This document shows positions 14,388 through 25,703 of a DNA stretch of 64,000 nucleotides, one piece after another (within the stretch, counting starts at the first letter, position 1; every line of letters begins with the position of its first letter). The stretch is from positions 62,001-126,000 of the forward strand of contig JASVEC010000015.1 of the NCBI GenBank assembly GCA_030770535.1, written 5' to 3'. A program made the translations under genes and the position numbers. Source of the DNA: Batkoa obscura (Eukaryota > Entomophthoromycota > Entomophthoromycetes > Entomophthorales > Batkoaceae). A model generated the notes under the pieces. It ran no database searches. It was not told where the DNA came from and saw only the letters and a list, made by a program, of their open reading frames with translations.

Positions 14388-14868
14388 TTTCTTTCTTTTT
14401 TCTAATATCAAATACTAATATTTTATTATATTGTTTAAAAAAATAGCTTTAATTTCTAAATCTTAGATTATCTGTAAATTCAATCAATAAAAAGTTTAAT
14501 CAAAAATTACTATCGATCCAAAAAAGAATGGGATTCAATCCAGCTTTTGGGATGATTTTCAAAGAGTGGCACTAGTATTCTTAAAACATTCAGAAATTGA
14601 AAAGTAATATAACTTAATAAACTAATAGCATTTAATATTATTAAAGGTAAATCTATTTTTTGTATCAATTTTTAATATAATAATAAAAATACTTGAATTT
14701 AGCATTGAAACTTAATAAAAAGATTATGCAGCTGGTCAGAATATACTTATTTCAGTTAAATTATCTTAACTTAAACTAATGAATTATTTAAGAAAGTGTT
14801 CATCAAGATTCAAAGTTCAAGTTCTGTTGATAATATAAATAAAGAAATTATTTATTAAAAATAACATA

Positions 14869-14969
14869 TGGGGATGTGTTTTTGTATTTAAGAATTTTAC
14901 TAGCAATTTTTCCACTCAAATAGCGCTTAAAAGGTGGAAAAAGTAATGAAGCCAAAAAAAACATCCCCA
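14869..14969 (+). mobile_element. Foldback MITE copy 3, with empty-site counterpart in arm B
   Basis: 101 bp from TGGGGATGTG to CATCCCCA, flanked on both sides by TA (14867-14868 and 14970-14971). The aligned position in the duplicate (about 18541-18546) has no element and a single TA target. Confidence 0.92.
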
Positions 14970-16128
14970 TATCTATTAAAAAAGTGTTAAGTTTAAACTA
15001 AGATGTTATATATGGTTCATAAATTTAATAGGAAAGAAATTAACAGTAAATTAAAACAAAATAAAGGCATCTAAATGCAACCAGTTCTAAATTCTCTAAT
15101 GTTTTATATTCTTAAATTACATCCCTCATTATTACTGTAGAATTGAACTAATTAAAAATAAATGATGTATTAACAAAATCAAAGATTAAAGATATATCAG
15201 TTAAGTTGTTTCAAAAAGGTTATTGCTTACTTTTATGGAATGTTTTTAATTATACAGTAAAATGAGTCTGAAATAAAGGATATAATATTAATCTTCATTT
15301 AAAAGAATTCCAAAAGCTTACTAAGTTATAAATATTGGGCAAATAATAAACAATAAGGTTGCTTAAACTCTATTTGTCATTTAAATGGTGTACTTGAGTT
15401 ATTCCTAAAAAAAGTATCATTCAATTGATGTTTCATTGGTTTTTAATTCAAACTAGTTCTCAACCTGATCTCATGTTCAAAAAAGACGCTTTTGTTATCC
15501 ATGACAGTATGTCACTCTCAAATATTATACTGTTATTGAGCCTGATTATTCCTTTATATTTTTACTAACCTTGTTAGAACAGCTTGCAATTAAATATTCT
15601 TTGTTGTTTTTAATCTGTAGTCAAAATTTTAAGATAAATTTAAGGATATATAGAAAGTTGTAACCCTCAAATTCATACTAAAAAAAAACAATTACAAATT
15701 AGAAGCAACGACAAGTATTTCAAGTTGCTCTATATTAACTAGTTTACGGTTGAGGTAGAGAACTGGTATAAAAAAATTACTAATAAATTTCTCAGATATA
15801 ATTCAAACTTTGTATTGCTTTTGTCAAAATTGATTACAGTAAAATGCAATATTATGTTAAGATAAAAGTAAGAGTTGGTATATAAAAAATCAGTTGTATT
15901 TACTTTTTAATTTAATTGACGTTTTTTGGGTTGAGTTTTGATTCTATATAAAAGATTTGTTTTTTGTAGGAGACTGATTTTATACCAGTTCTCTAAAACC
16001 TCAAGCTGGTTTATTCACTAATATCTTGGTTTTAATGAAAAAGAGGATTTTAAAGGAAACTGGTCTGCACATTTGAAATAAAAATTCACACAATAGTTCT
16101 ATTTATGAAAAAAATGTTAGCCAATTTT

Positions 16129-16137
16129 TATATAAAC
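16129..16137 (+). promoter_or_regulatory. TATA box of receptor at 16202
   Basis: TATATAAAC, about 65 bp before the start codon. Confidence 0.65.
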
Positions 16138-16201
16138 AGACTTTTTTAATTTTCTTAACTTTTAACTTTCATAAAATTCAATTTATAAGTTACTTTTTTA
16201 A

Positions 16202-17107
16202 ATGGAGGATTATGACTTTCTTTTTTCAATCAACTATCTTATTATAGCTTTAGCATTTGTAGTTATTTTTTTAAACACATTTTTGATCTATTTCTGTTTT
16301 AAAGTGAGACCATTTTCGAAGGATTTGAAATTAATTGTAGCTGTAGCCTCAGTAGAACTTTGTGCACCATTAGTGACATCTATCGATTATATATATTACT
16401 TTATATATGACATAAAATTGATTAAAATTAATTTGGGTTGCCAAGTTCTGGGATTTATTATAACAAGTGCCTATTATTATGAGATTCAATTAAACGTATT
16501 TTTGGCTTTGGAAAGATTATGTAAAATATCTGAGATTAAATTATCAAAATACGTATATATGGCAATACATCTAAACGGATTAGGTTTTATTGGATTAGCA
16601 ATTTACAATGTATCACAACATTTAATGATACCATCTGCTACTGAAATAATATGTGTGCATCCCGTAGTAAACTCAACTATTGGGTTTGTCACGTACTATT
16701 ATTTAATATTTAGCTTTCTCTTTGGAATTATGATTATCACTTATTGCTATTATAAATTAGCTAGGAATATAACGAATAGACAAAAGTTTGTAGAAATTGA
16801 AATTAACTGTAATATAAATCGACCCAAAAGTAATGAAAATCATAAATTTAATATAGTTTTTATCAAATTATATACAATCTTAGCCATTTATACTACTTGT
16901 ATGTTTGGCTCGTTTTCATTCCACTTAATAGACAGTATTCTTCATTTTGTTTATGGTAAAGTAAACGCAACTATTCTTATTATAAATCAACTTGGTGAAA
17001 TCTTGTTTCTTGTTGGTATTTTGGCAAATTCAATTTTCTTTTTAATGCTACACACAGGTATTGCAAACGAAGTGAAGAAATTTTGTTCTAATATTAAATG
17101 TTGGTAA
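16202..17107 (+). CDS. 7TM class-A-like G-protein-coupled receptor
   Basis: 301 aa, intronless, with seven hydrophobic segments at about 11-33, 43-66, 78-107, 115-138, 157-186, 218-245 and 256-284. C80 (NLGCQ) at the outer end of TM3 and C151 (ICVHPV) in the second outer loop fit the class A disulfide. LALERLC (101-107) stands where DRY is usual. The third inner loop (about 190-217) is charged. TM7 reads ILANSIFFLMLH, with NS in place of the NP of NPxxY, followed by a short amphipathic tail. It is presumably a surface sensor coupled to G proteins; the ligand is unknown. It is the first of four same-strand copies. The class A label comes from landmark positions, and similar expanded receptors are known to me from Conidiobolus. 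Confidence 0.88.
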   Translation: MEDYDFLFSINYLIIALAFVVIFLNTFLIYFCFKVRPFSKDLKLIVAVASVELCAPLVTSIDYIYYFIYDIKLIKINLGCQVLGFIITSAYYYEIQLNVFLALERLCKISEIKLSKYVYMAIHLNGLGFIGLAIYNVSQHLMIPSATEIICVHPVVNSTIGFVTYYYLIFSFLFGIMIITYCYYKLARNITNRQKFVEIEINCNINRPKSNENHKFNIVFIKLYTILAIYTTCMFGSFSFHLIDSILHFVYGKVNATILIINQLGEILFLVGILANSIFFLMLHTGIANEVKKFCSNIKCW

Positions 17108-17980
17108 TTGAATATAAAGTTTTGTAAATTTGATATTTTATTTCAATCAATAAAAAGATCATTTTTCTTCTACTTTTGGGTTGGGTTACATAGATTAGAC
17201 TCTATAAAGCTAAACTTCCTTAAGTCTAAAGCAGATGAAGCCAAATTAGTCAAATTTTTATCTCTTCTTTAACTCCTTTCTCTTCTCTGTTAGTTCCTAA
17301 CTCACTTACGATTTAGCTCCTTTATCCTTTTTCTTACCTCTGATAATAAACTACTTAGGAGTTTAACTCCTTCAAAATTTTATTTAAAAAAGATGTTTTT
17401 ATTTTACTACTTTACATAGTTTTTTAAAGGATATCTTTGGCAATATCAACTTGAGTTATGTATTGGATTACATCATTTAGTTAAGGCTCTACCATTTTTT
17501 CCGTCATAATCATATCTACTTAAGCAATTCTCCTTTCCCAAGATATTATAAAGTACTTTTTTTTTACTTACTAAATTAATATTCAAACATAAGATAAGTT
17601 TATTTATCATGTTTTGACTTTTTTTAAAAGTCTTGAATCCAATGAAGGACATGGGTTTTATTAAATTAAAAAATAAGGAGGAGAAAGCTGGTGGCCATTT
17701 GGGATGTGGATTTCTTTCTTTGGAGTTGCAATTAATTCTTAAGAATGATGGTTGAGTAACAGTTGACAACGCCATACGCTGTCCCACGAAGAGATTGAGC
17801 GTTAGTAAATCAGTATCCAGGTCTCAATCTGAATGTCCATATTGTGAATGGTAGATAATCTAGAGGACTAAGGATATTTTGAATCATTACTGTTAAAATT
17901 TCTTTGCAGCCTGTTCAAATATTTTTCTTGAGACAAATGTGATAAATTAAAAATATTGGACAAGTAAATTTAGTGCAATT

Positions 17981-18051
<71 letters not shown>
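17981..18051. repeat. AAT microsatellite
   Basis: About 23 uninterrupted AAT units. Confidence 0.95.
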
Positions 18052-19559
18052 TACTTTTATTTCTTTATATAATTTTATTAATAACTTTAGAGTAAATAAG
18101 TACATTCATTATATCAATCTTTTTTTTAAATCTCGAGCCCAGTTGAGTAAGTGTTTTATTAAATAGTTTATAGAAGTTGAAATCAATATATCAACTATTA
18201 TTAACAAAAATTAGATTAACTATTAATAATTATATAAAGGGTGATAAAAATTATAGTTTATTATACTTTTCTTTTAAACTAATAAAGTACAAGTCCTACA
18301 GCCTTTAAATTTAAGATAAAGAGGTTGAATGAGAGCCACTAAGGAAGTGTGTAGTCAAAACATGGGAGTAATTCACAGAAACAAGTGAACGAGTCCAAAT
18401 TTATTAAATTTTTATTTGTTACAGTTAAATTACAAAAATAATTTAATTTAAATTAGTTATTATTTGAAAAAGATATTGATTGAGGCTCAAAAATTGAGTT
18501 CTTTTGACAACACTAATAAGGAAATTTCTCATTAAAGACGATATAGTTATTAAAGTGTTATTAAGTTACAACTCACTCCGCTAAAAAATCCCATCAATTA
18601 TCAAACAATTTTTTTAATATTATATATGAAATAGCTTTTTTTTGATTTTTATTCTGTATAAAATTAAGCAAAATCATTAATAAGATATTGAAACAAAAAA
18701 CTTTTTTTTATGCAAAATTTTGAAGTAAAAGGCTCTCAAGTGTTTTATTGTTGAAAGAAGGTTGAAATATAATTAGTAATTAAAGTTACTGGGGAAGCAA
18801 TAGATAAATGTAAGAATAAGAATTAAGGGAAAGGTAAACTATTTCCACTTCTTTACATTGAAAACAATTACAATGTCAGGTGGGTTACCTGATACATAGC
18901 TGAAACATTTTAATATCTATGTTCTCTAATATTTTTTAATTCTTAAATCACATCCCTTATTATTAGTGTATAATCAAATTAAAAATAAATTGGGTGTTAA
19001 CTAAATAAAATATAAAAATTAATTTATAGTCATCAAACTTGTTTAAAAGGTTCATTATTCAATTTATGGAGTATTTTCAAGTATGTAGTAAGGTGAGTTT
19101 ACAACATTGAATATAATATTAACCTCTATTTAAAAAACTTAAAAAAACTTTAACAAGCTACAAGTGTTAGGTAAATAATTAACAAGATTGTTTAAATTTC
19201 TCATTTGTCATTTAAGTGGCGCATTTGAAAGCTATTCCTAAAAATTATCATTTAATTAATGTTTTATTGGCTTTTTATTCAAACAAATTCTCAAGTTTGA
19301 TCTCATATTTAACAAAAAATGCCTTTGTTATGCATGATAGCATGACACCTTTAAATATTATACTTTTATTCTTTATGTTATTATCAAATTTGACTATTCC
19401 TTTCTATTTTTACTAAACTTACTATATTAAGTGGTTTACCCACCAATATTTGGAAATTTGAATGGAAAAAGTGCTTCTAATAGAAATTGGTGTGCGCTTT
19501 TTATCAAACTTTAGACAATAGTTCTATTTATAAAGCGAAGCTTAATTATAGTCAATTTT

Positions 19560-19568
19560 TATATAAAT
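19560..19568 (+). promoter_or_regulatory. TATA box of receptor at 19630
   Basis: TATATAAAT, about 62 bp before the start codon. Confidence 0.65.
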
Positions 19569-19629
19569 AGGCTTATATAACTTTTTACTTTAAACTTTTC
19601 TAAAATTAAATTTTAGCTTAATTTTTTAA

Positions 19630-20541
19630 ATGGAGGATTATGACTCTCTTTTTTCAATCAACTACTTCATCATAGCTTTGGCATTCGTAGCTGTATTCTT
19701 AAATACATTTCTAATCTTTTTCTGTTTTAAAGTAAGACCGTTAGGAGCAGATTTGAAATTGATTATAGCGGTAGCCTCAGTAGAACTTTGTGCACCATTA
19801 GTAACATCTATTGATTATTTATACTACTTTATACACGGTATTAAACTTATCAAAACTGAAATGGGTTGTCAAGTGCTTGGATTTATTATAACAGGAGCTT
19901 ATTATTATGAGGTTCAAATTAATGTGTTTTTAGCTTTAGAAAGGTTGTGTAAAATATCCGAAATGAAATTATCAAAATATGTATACATAATAATTCATAC
20001 AAATGGATTAATTTATGTTGGATTAGCTATATATTGTGTATCACAACATTTAATGATACCATCTGCTACTGAATTGATATGTATGTATCCTGTAGTAAAC
20101 TCAACTATTGGATTGATCACCTATTACTATTTAATATTTAGTTTTCTCTTTGGAATCATGATTATCACTTATTGCTATTATAAATTAGCTAGGAATATAA
20201 CTAAGATGAAAGAATTCGTACAACTTGAAATGAACTCTAACTCTAATATAAATAGGCCTAAAAGTGATAGAAAGTCCAGATATAATATAGTATTTATCAA
20301 GCTATATACAATTTTGGCCATTTATACTACTTGTATGTTTGGCTCCTTTTTATTTCATTTACTAGATAGTATCCTTCATTTTGTTTATGGAAAAGTAAAC
20401 GCAACTATCCTTATTATGAATCAACTTGCTGAAATTTTATTCCTTGTTGGTATTCTGGCAAACTCAAGCTTCTTCCTAATGTTACATACGGGTATTGCGA
20501 ACGAAGTTAAAAAGTTTTATACTAAAGTCAGATGCTGGTAG
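19630..20541 (+). CDS. 7TM class-A-like G-protein-coupled receptor
   Basis: 303 aa, intronless and closest to the receptor at 16202: same MEDYD..LFSINY start, same C80 and C151 pair (GCQVLGF, ICMYPV), same LALERLC and NQLAEILFLVGILANS. Differences cluster in the third inner loop (KMKEFVQLEMNSNSNINRPKSDRKSR, about 193-218), which in class A receptors decides G-protein choice, and at a few outer-loop positions (HGIKLIKTEMG before TM3). A recent tandem copy with changes there is what receptor diversification would look like. Neighbours on both sides are paralogues. The ligand is unknown. Confidence 0.88.
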   Translation: MEDYDSLFSINYFIIALAFVAVFLNTFLIFFCFKVRPLGADLKLIIAVASVELCAPLVTSIDYLYYFIHGIKLIKTEMGCQVLGFIITGAYYYEVQINVFLALERLCKISEMKLSKYVYIIIHTNGLIYVGLAIYCVSQHLMIPSATELICMYPVVNSTIGLITYYYLIFSFLFGIMIITYCYYKLARNITKMKEFVQLEMNSNSNINRPKSDRKSRYNIVFIKLYTILAIYTTCMFGSFLFHLLDSILHFVYGKVNATILIMNQLAEILFLVGILANSSFFLMLHTGIANEVKKFYTKVRCW

Positions 20542-21712
20542 CTTAGTGAATAGTCCATATGAATTTGCTGTTTTATCTCAATTAATAAAAAAAAGTCCTT
20601 TTGTTTCACTATTTATTGTTTTAACAGAAATCTTTAACATCAACTTAGACTACATAGCTAATTACATCACTTAGCCAAGAACCTATTGTTTTTTCCACCT
20701 CACTCCACTTATTATAAAACTATTCTTCTTTCCCAAGATGTTATAAAGTACCTTTTTATTTATACTAATAAATTAATATTCAACTATAAGGAAAGTCTAT
20801 TCTTTATACTTTCTGTTTATAATGCTTTTTAATATTTTATTACTTATATGATGTTTTTTAATAATAGATTGTTATTAATCTGTGGGAATAATTGAAATTT
20901 TATAAATAGGTAATCATGATGTAATAAATTAAAAGGAAAAACAATATTGAACTTAATACTAAAAGTACGAATTTTAAAGGAGAGATACAATGAATTATTA
21001 AAACTTATATAAGTATTATAGAAGTTCCACGAACATAGAAAAAATATCATTCTACAATATGGTACTCTCATGGTTTAATAGCTATACTTGACAAAAGCAA
21101 CTGATATCTTATTTAAATTAAACAATATTTATAATATTTTTGGTAGCGTCTTCAAAGCTTCAACTATCTAACATTTTTGGTAAAAATAATTGTAATCTCA
21201 TTTTTTTATTACTTTTTTTATAAAGATAATTAAACTTTTGTATAAATGCTATAACATAATAAATTGGTTCCCTTTTTCAAATAAGAACACTAAATTACAT
21301 TAAGCTAAATTTAAATTCCAAATAAAGTAATAAATCTCATTTTTATGAGCTATGAAATTTAGTAAGCTTTAAAAATGATAAAAATAATAGCTTTATTTTA
21401 AAATATATGGCCATTTGTTATACTAAACTTTGTAATGCTAATACTCTATTTTTAATAATAATAACCAATTTGTATATTAACCTAATAACTTTAATGGAGT
21501 ATATCAAGTAGATTTTAGTAAATAATATTAAATAAAACCAAAATCAATAGAACTATTAGTATTAGACCTTAATATTTTATTTCCCATATTTGTTAGAGGA
21601 ACACATAAAGAACAAGATATACAGGCTTTTGTATCATTACTATAATAAGTACTAGTATTAGTCTTTCAGATACAAATAAGAGTTGCCTTCTATCTTTTAA
21701 AATTATATTAAG
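20542..21712. other. Intergenic, 1.2 kb
   Basis: The end of duplication arm B lies in the first 250 bp. The remainder is AT-rich with no supported feature; a reverse frame at 20844-21071 has no recognisable protein. Confidence 0.5.
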
Positions 21713-22617
21713 ATGAGTCAATCTGGATTCTTTGCATTTCTAAGTATTGCTACTATAGCCTTAATTGCCATTACTATACTACTAAATGCTTTTTTGATTT
21801 ATTTGTCTTCACGCATTAAGTCATTAACAAAAGACTTAAAATTGATTATTGCTATAGCATCTGTAGAGTACCTTGTGCCAATAGTAGTAACAATAAATAT
21901 GATTTATTCTGCTGTAAAGAAGGAAAGCTTACTAGATATTGGGTTGGGTTGCCAAATCCTTGGTTTTTTACTACAGCAGCTTATTACTATGAGATCCAAT
22001 TAAGTGTGTCTTTAGTCATAGAAAGGATATGTAAAGTCTTAAATATTAAATTATCAAAATATATACGTCCAGTAGTACATATAAATGGATTAATTTATAC
22101 AGTCTTAATGATTTTATGTGCATCGCAACATTTAATGGAGGCATCTAGTTCTAAATTAATATGTATATATCCAGTAGTTTATTCAATCATTGGATTAATT
22201 GCATATTATTATTTGCTTTCTAGTTTTACTATTGGGATTTCTGTGATATCTTATTGTTATTATAGATTAGCTAAGGATATTACTGATATGAAAAATTTCG
22301 TTGAAATTAAAATATCTCCAAATCCATCCAAACTTAAAGATGACAAGCTCTCTTCTTACAAGCTAATCTCTATTAAATTATACACTATTTTGATTATATA
22401 CTCTACTTGTATGTTTGGATCTATTTTGCTTTATTTTTTTGCTGGAATTTTTCAGTACGTCTATGGAGAAGTGAATGTGACTATCCTTGTTATGAACCAG
22501 CTCGCAGAAACTTTGTTTCTTATTGGTATTTTAGCAAACTCAGGTTTACTTCTGGTATTACATAGAGGTATTGAAAATGAAGCAAAGAAAGTTTATACTT
22601 ATATTAAATGTTGGTAG
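21713..22617 (+). pseudogene. 7TM receptor interrupted by one frameshift in TM3
   Basis: The first 85 or so codons (MSQSGFFAFLSIATIA... to LGLGCQILGF) and the remainder (YYYEIQLSVSLVIERICKV to YIKCW) are both clear receptor sequence but in different frames. The switch falls at a run of T at about 21963-21970, where one base is missing relative to the paralogues. Everything else is open, including the second Cys (LICIYPV) and a TM7 ending GILANSGLLLVLH. It is also the most diverged member: its N-terminus lacks the MEDYD start and the TM3 motif reads VIERIC. Such a single slip in a homopolymer could be a sequencing error, a young pseudogene, or a segregating null. No TATA box like those of its neighbours is evident. 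Confidence 0.8.
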
Positions 22618-24376
22618 CCAATATAAAGATATTCAATTTTTATTACTATGATAAAAACATAATTTTCCTTTTAATATTCAATATTTAATTAAACCTAATC
22701 ACATTTGTTAAAAATAATCCTAACTTTACTTTGGAGCTTTTACTTGAGACATTTTGATTTTTTCATACCCTATACTCACAACAATACAATTGTTTTTACT
22801 AGATATAAATGTTAGGCTTAGAGTACTGAATGTTTCAATATATATATAATTAGATCATGATTTCTAATCAATTATATATCAATTGGGTCAGTTTTTTAAA
22901 ATTCAATACCCAAAGGATTAACTCAATTTAAACCATGTAAGCATTTTCATTCATAGTACTCAAGAGGTTAAAAAAAGTAGTTATTGGCTTATGAAAATGT
23001 ACAAAACAGGGGAGTAGTCTACGAAAACAAGCTGGGAACTTACCCAAACTATTATCGTATTTTGTGAACTTGTGAAAATCGTAATCTGGACTATTTACTT
23101 ATTTAGTAATGTGTAACATATCTTTATTTATACACTTATTATTGTTACCTGAAAAACTAAAGTTATTGTAGGATAATTTATACAATTGCTGAAGTTCTAT
23201 TGCAATCTAATTAACTGTTCATTTAGAATAAATTTTTGCTAAAATCTAAAGATTAGACAATAAAAATAGATAAATGAATAACCAATTCTATAAATATTGT
23301 CGCAAGTTAGGTCACAATAAAGTTGCAACAATTGTATTTAAGTAGATAAGAATTTAATTTAATTTTTTTTAGTTTGATTCAGACTTAATTTTACAAAAAT
23401 CATACTAAGATTTTTTATTTTGTTTTGTTATTTTGTATTTCCTTTATATAACATGAAACTTAAATTTTACTAAAAATGGAAATAAAAGAACAATTAATAG
23501 ATAAGGTTATTTAACATTAAAGGTTAGTTATTTTTATAGTATTTAGATCAATTTGCCAATCCGAATAATTAACACTGAAAGAAATTGAGTCTTGGATTTA
23601 AGTCGTTCTATATTGCTATTAAGTTTTTCATAAAATACTGTACCTCCATTTATCAAGAAAAAGCAATGAAGCTACTGATTATAATTTTAATTTTTGTAAG
23701 TTTTAAAGAAACAATTTGTGATAAAATGAAAAATGATGATAAATAAAGTAAAAATATCTTATTATTGTGATCTTTGACTTTTACCATTCAATATTTCTCT
23801 TAAAAAGTCAAGAAACTTTCAGAACAACTCCATATAGCTTACATTGGAGGACGGAGCTGTCAACCACTATTTAATCAAAATAATCTAAAATAAGGTCAAT
23901 TATAAAATTCAATAAAATCTTTATTTATAGCAATATTGCCTAATACTTCCTATTGCTTAAGTACCACTTGTTTTTGACTTTTTCCAGAATTGTTCCTTGC
24001 TTTACATTTTATTGGCTTCTATTTTGAAACAGTTCTTTACATTGCCAATTTTTATTTGAAACTGAAATCATTATTGTAGATGATAGCATGAAGCCTTAAA
24101 GTATTGTAGCTTTATTATGTATATTACTATCAAATTTTAATAAAGGATCTGTTGTTTAACATATTTGCTACATAACTAGCTTGTTTACGTAAAAAGACCT
24201 TTAAAATTTAATCAAAAATAGAATATTATAGGAAATTCAGGTGCATTGATATTTAAAAAACAAGAATTTTTCTTCTTTTAAACTTTAAGCTATAGTTGAT
24301 TATTATATAAATAGATTAATTTAATTTTTTTTTCAATTTTTTTTAGAACTATTAGTTTTTACAACCTGTTTATTAA
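22618..24376. other. Intergenic, 1.8 kb
   Basis: The stretch at about 23990-24120 shows weak similarity to the upstream regions of the receptors at 16202 and 19630, followed by a TATA box. No other feature seen. Confidence 0.5.
24304..24312 (+). promoter_or_regulatory. TATA box of receptor at 24377
   Basis: TATATAAAT, about 65 bp before the start codon. Confidence 0.65.
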
Positions 24377-25291
24377 ATGGAAGATTATGATTCTCTTTTT
24401 TCAATCAATTACCTTATCATAGGTCTAGCCTTCTTAGCAGTAATTCTAAACAGCTTTCTAATTTATATCTGTTTACATGTTAAGCCATTAACAAAAGATT
24501 TAAAATTAATAATAGCAGTAGCCATGGTAGAATTTTGTGCCCCATTAGTGATATCCTTAGATTATTTATATTACTTTATAGAAGGTATAAAACTTATTGA
24601 TACTAAGATAGGCTGCCAAGTACTCGGATTCATTATAACAATTGCCTATTATTATGAAATTCAAATAAATGTATTTTTAGCTTTAGAAAGGTTGTGTAAA
24701 ATCTCGGAAATTGAGTTACCAAAGTATGTATATTTGATAATTCATCTAAATGGATTAAGCTTTATTGGGTTAGGAATCTACTGTGTATCACAGCATTTAA
24801 TGGTACCGTCAGCCACACAACTAGTATGTATGTATCCAGTACTAAATTCAATTGTTGGAGCAGTTACTTATTTTTATTTAATTTTTAGCTTTTTCTTTGG
24901 GATTATAATAATCTCATATTGCTATTATAAATTAGCTAGAAGTATAACAAATATGAAAAAATTTGTAGAAATTGAAATGAATTGTAATTCAAACCGAGTT
25001 AAAAGTAGTAGAAATACCAAATATAATGTAGTTTTTATTAAGTTATATACGATTTTAGCTATCTATACTACTTGTATGTTCGGTTCCTTTTTATTTCATT
25101 TGTTAGATGGTGTATTTCATTATGTCTTTGGTAAAGTAAATGGCACTATTCTTATTATGAATCAACTTGCTGAGATACTATTTCTTATTGGTATATTAGC
25201 AAACTCAAGTTTCTTTCTAATATTGCATACTGGTATTGCAAAAGAAGTGAAGAAGTTTTATATTAGTATTATGATGTTTTTTCATAAATAA
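24377..25291 (+). CDS. 7TM class-A-like G-protein-coupled receptor
   Basis: 304 aa, intronless. It keeps the family landmarks: MEDYDSLFSINY, GCQVLGF with the TM3 Cys, LALERLCKISEI, QHLMVPSATQLVCMYPV with the second Cys, SYCYYKLARSI at the end of TM5, FIKLYTILAIYTTCMFGSFLFH in TM6, and GILANSSFFLILHTGI in TM7. The C-terminus differs from the others: instead of ending in KCW or RCW it reads YISIMMFFHK. It is the last of the same-strand block. The outer loop before TM3 (YFIEGIKLIDTKIG) is altered relative to 16202, in line with a different ligand or none. Function is inferred from fold only. Confidence 0.88.
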   Translation: MEDYDSLFSINYLIIGLAFLAVILNSFLIYICLHVKPLTKDLKLIIAVAMVEFCAPLVISLDYLYYFIEGIKLIDTKIGCQVLGFIITIAYYYEIQINVFLALERLCKISEIELPKYVYLIIHLNGLSFIGLGIYCVSQHLMVPSATQLVCMYPVLNSIVGAVTYFYLIFSFFFGIIIISYCYYKLARSITNMKKFVEIEMNCNSNRVKSSRNTKYNVVFIKLYTILAIYTTCMFGSFLFHLLDGVFHYVFGKVNGTILIMNQLAEILFLIGILANSSFFLILHTGIAKEVKKFYISIMMFFHK

Positions 25292-25703
25292 TCATCTAAT
25301 TTTTCAAAGAAAAAAAATAAGCAAGTTTCAATTATAATATCAATTTTTGTTTTATATTTTTAATAAAATATCTTTTTTGATTATATGGGAATGTATTTTT
25401 GTGTTTAAGAATTTTGCTAATAAATTTTCCTCTCAAATAGTGCTTAAAAAATGGAAAAAGTAATGAAGTCAAAAAAAACACCCCCATATATATTGTTTAT
25501 TTGAAAAAAAATTCAAAAATGGTTGAATATCCCAAATCTATTTTTAACATTTTAGACTTGCCCAAAAAAATAAAAAGGATTTTAATATGACTTAATAAAA
25601 CAACTAATTATTTTTATTTTAATGTTTTTTAAAGTAATATTGAAGTTTAAAATATAAAATTTAATAATAATAATAAAACTATTTATATTTTTATTTCATT
25701 AAT
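25292..25703. other. Intergenic, 0.4 kb, convergent
   Basis: Between the ends of a receptor and a chitinase. It holds one foldback element (25386-25486) and nothing else seen. Confidence 0.6.
25386..25486 (+). mobile_element. Foldback MITE copy 4
   Basis: TGGGAATGTATTTTTG at the left end, core AAATAGTGCTTAAAA, and ACCCCCA at the right end, flanked by TA. Confidence 0.9.

Larger units (their letters stand above)
14388..16201. other. Intergenic, 1.8 kb, largely duplicated at 18.43-19.63 kb
   Basis: It holds a foldback element (14869-14969) and the receptor promoter. From about 14750 onward it aligns with the stretch upstream of the receptor at 19630, so it is part of a segmental duplication rather than unique DNA. 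Confidence 0.6.
14750..17600 (+). repeat. Segmental duplication, arm A (7TM receptor unit)
   Basis: Upstream, coding and downstream sequence of the receptor at 16202 can be followed into arm B. Landmarks are the stretches at about 15240-15400 and 15395-15570 upstream, and the CTTTCCCAAGATATTATAAA region downstream (about 17530). Borders are approximate. Confidence 0.75.
17108..19629. other. Intergenic, 2.5 kb
   Basis: It contains the downstream end of arm A, an unexplained less AT-rich patch at 17640-17900, an AAT microsatellite, and the upstream half of arm B with the empty MITE site. No gene is supported. Confidence 0.55.
18430..20790 (+). repeat. Segmental duplication, arm B (7TM receptor unit)
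   Basis: It aligns with arm A (14750-17600) through the upstream region, the receptor gene and the first 250 bp downstream. It lacks the MITE present in arm A. Confidence 0.75.

Noticed and set aside
17761-17830. Possible tRNA-like fold in a less AT-rich patch
   Set aside because: No T-arm GTTCRA box, no acceptor pairing and no anticodon loop could be found.
19216-19416. 66-codon forward frame upstream of the receptor at 19630
   Set aside because: It lies in duplicated DNA, and the aligned stretch in arm A (about 15390-15570) is not open, so there is no sign of coding constraint.
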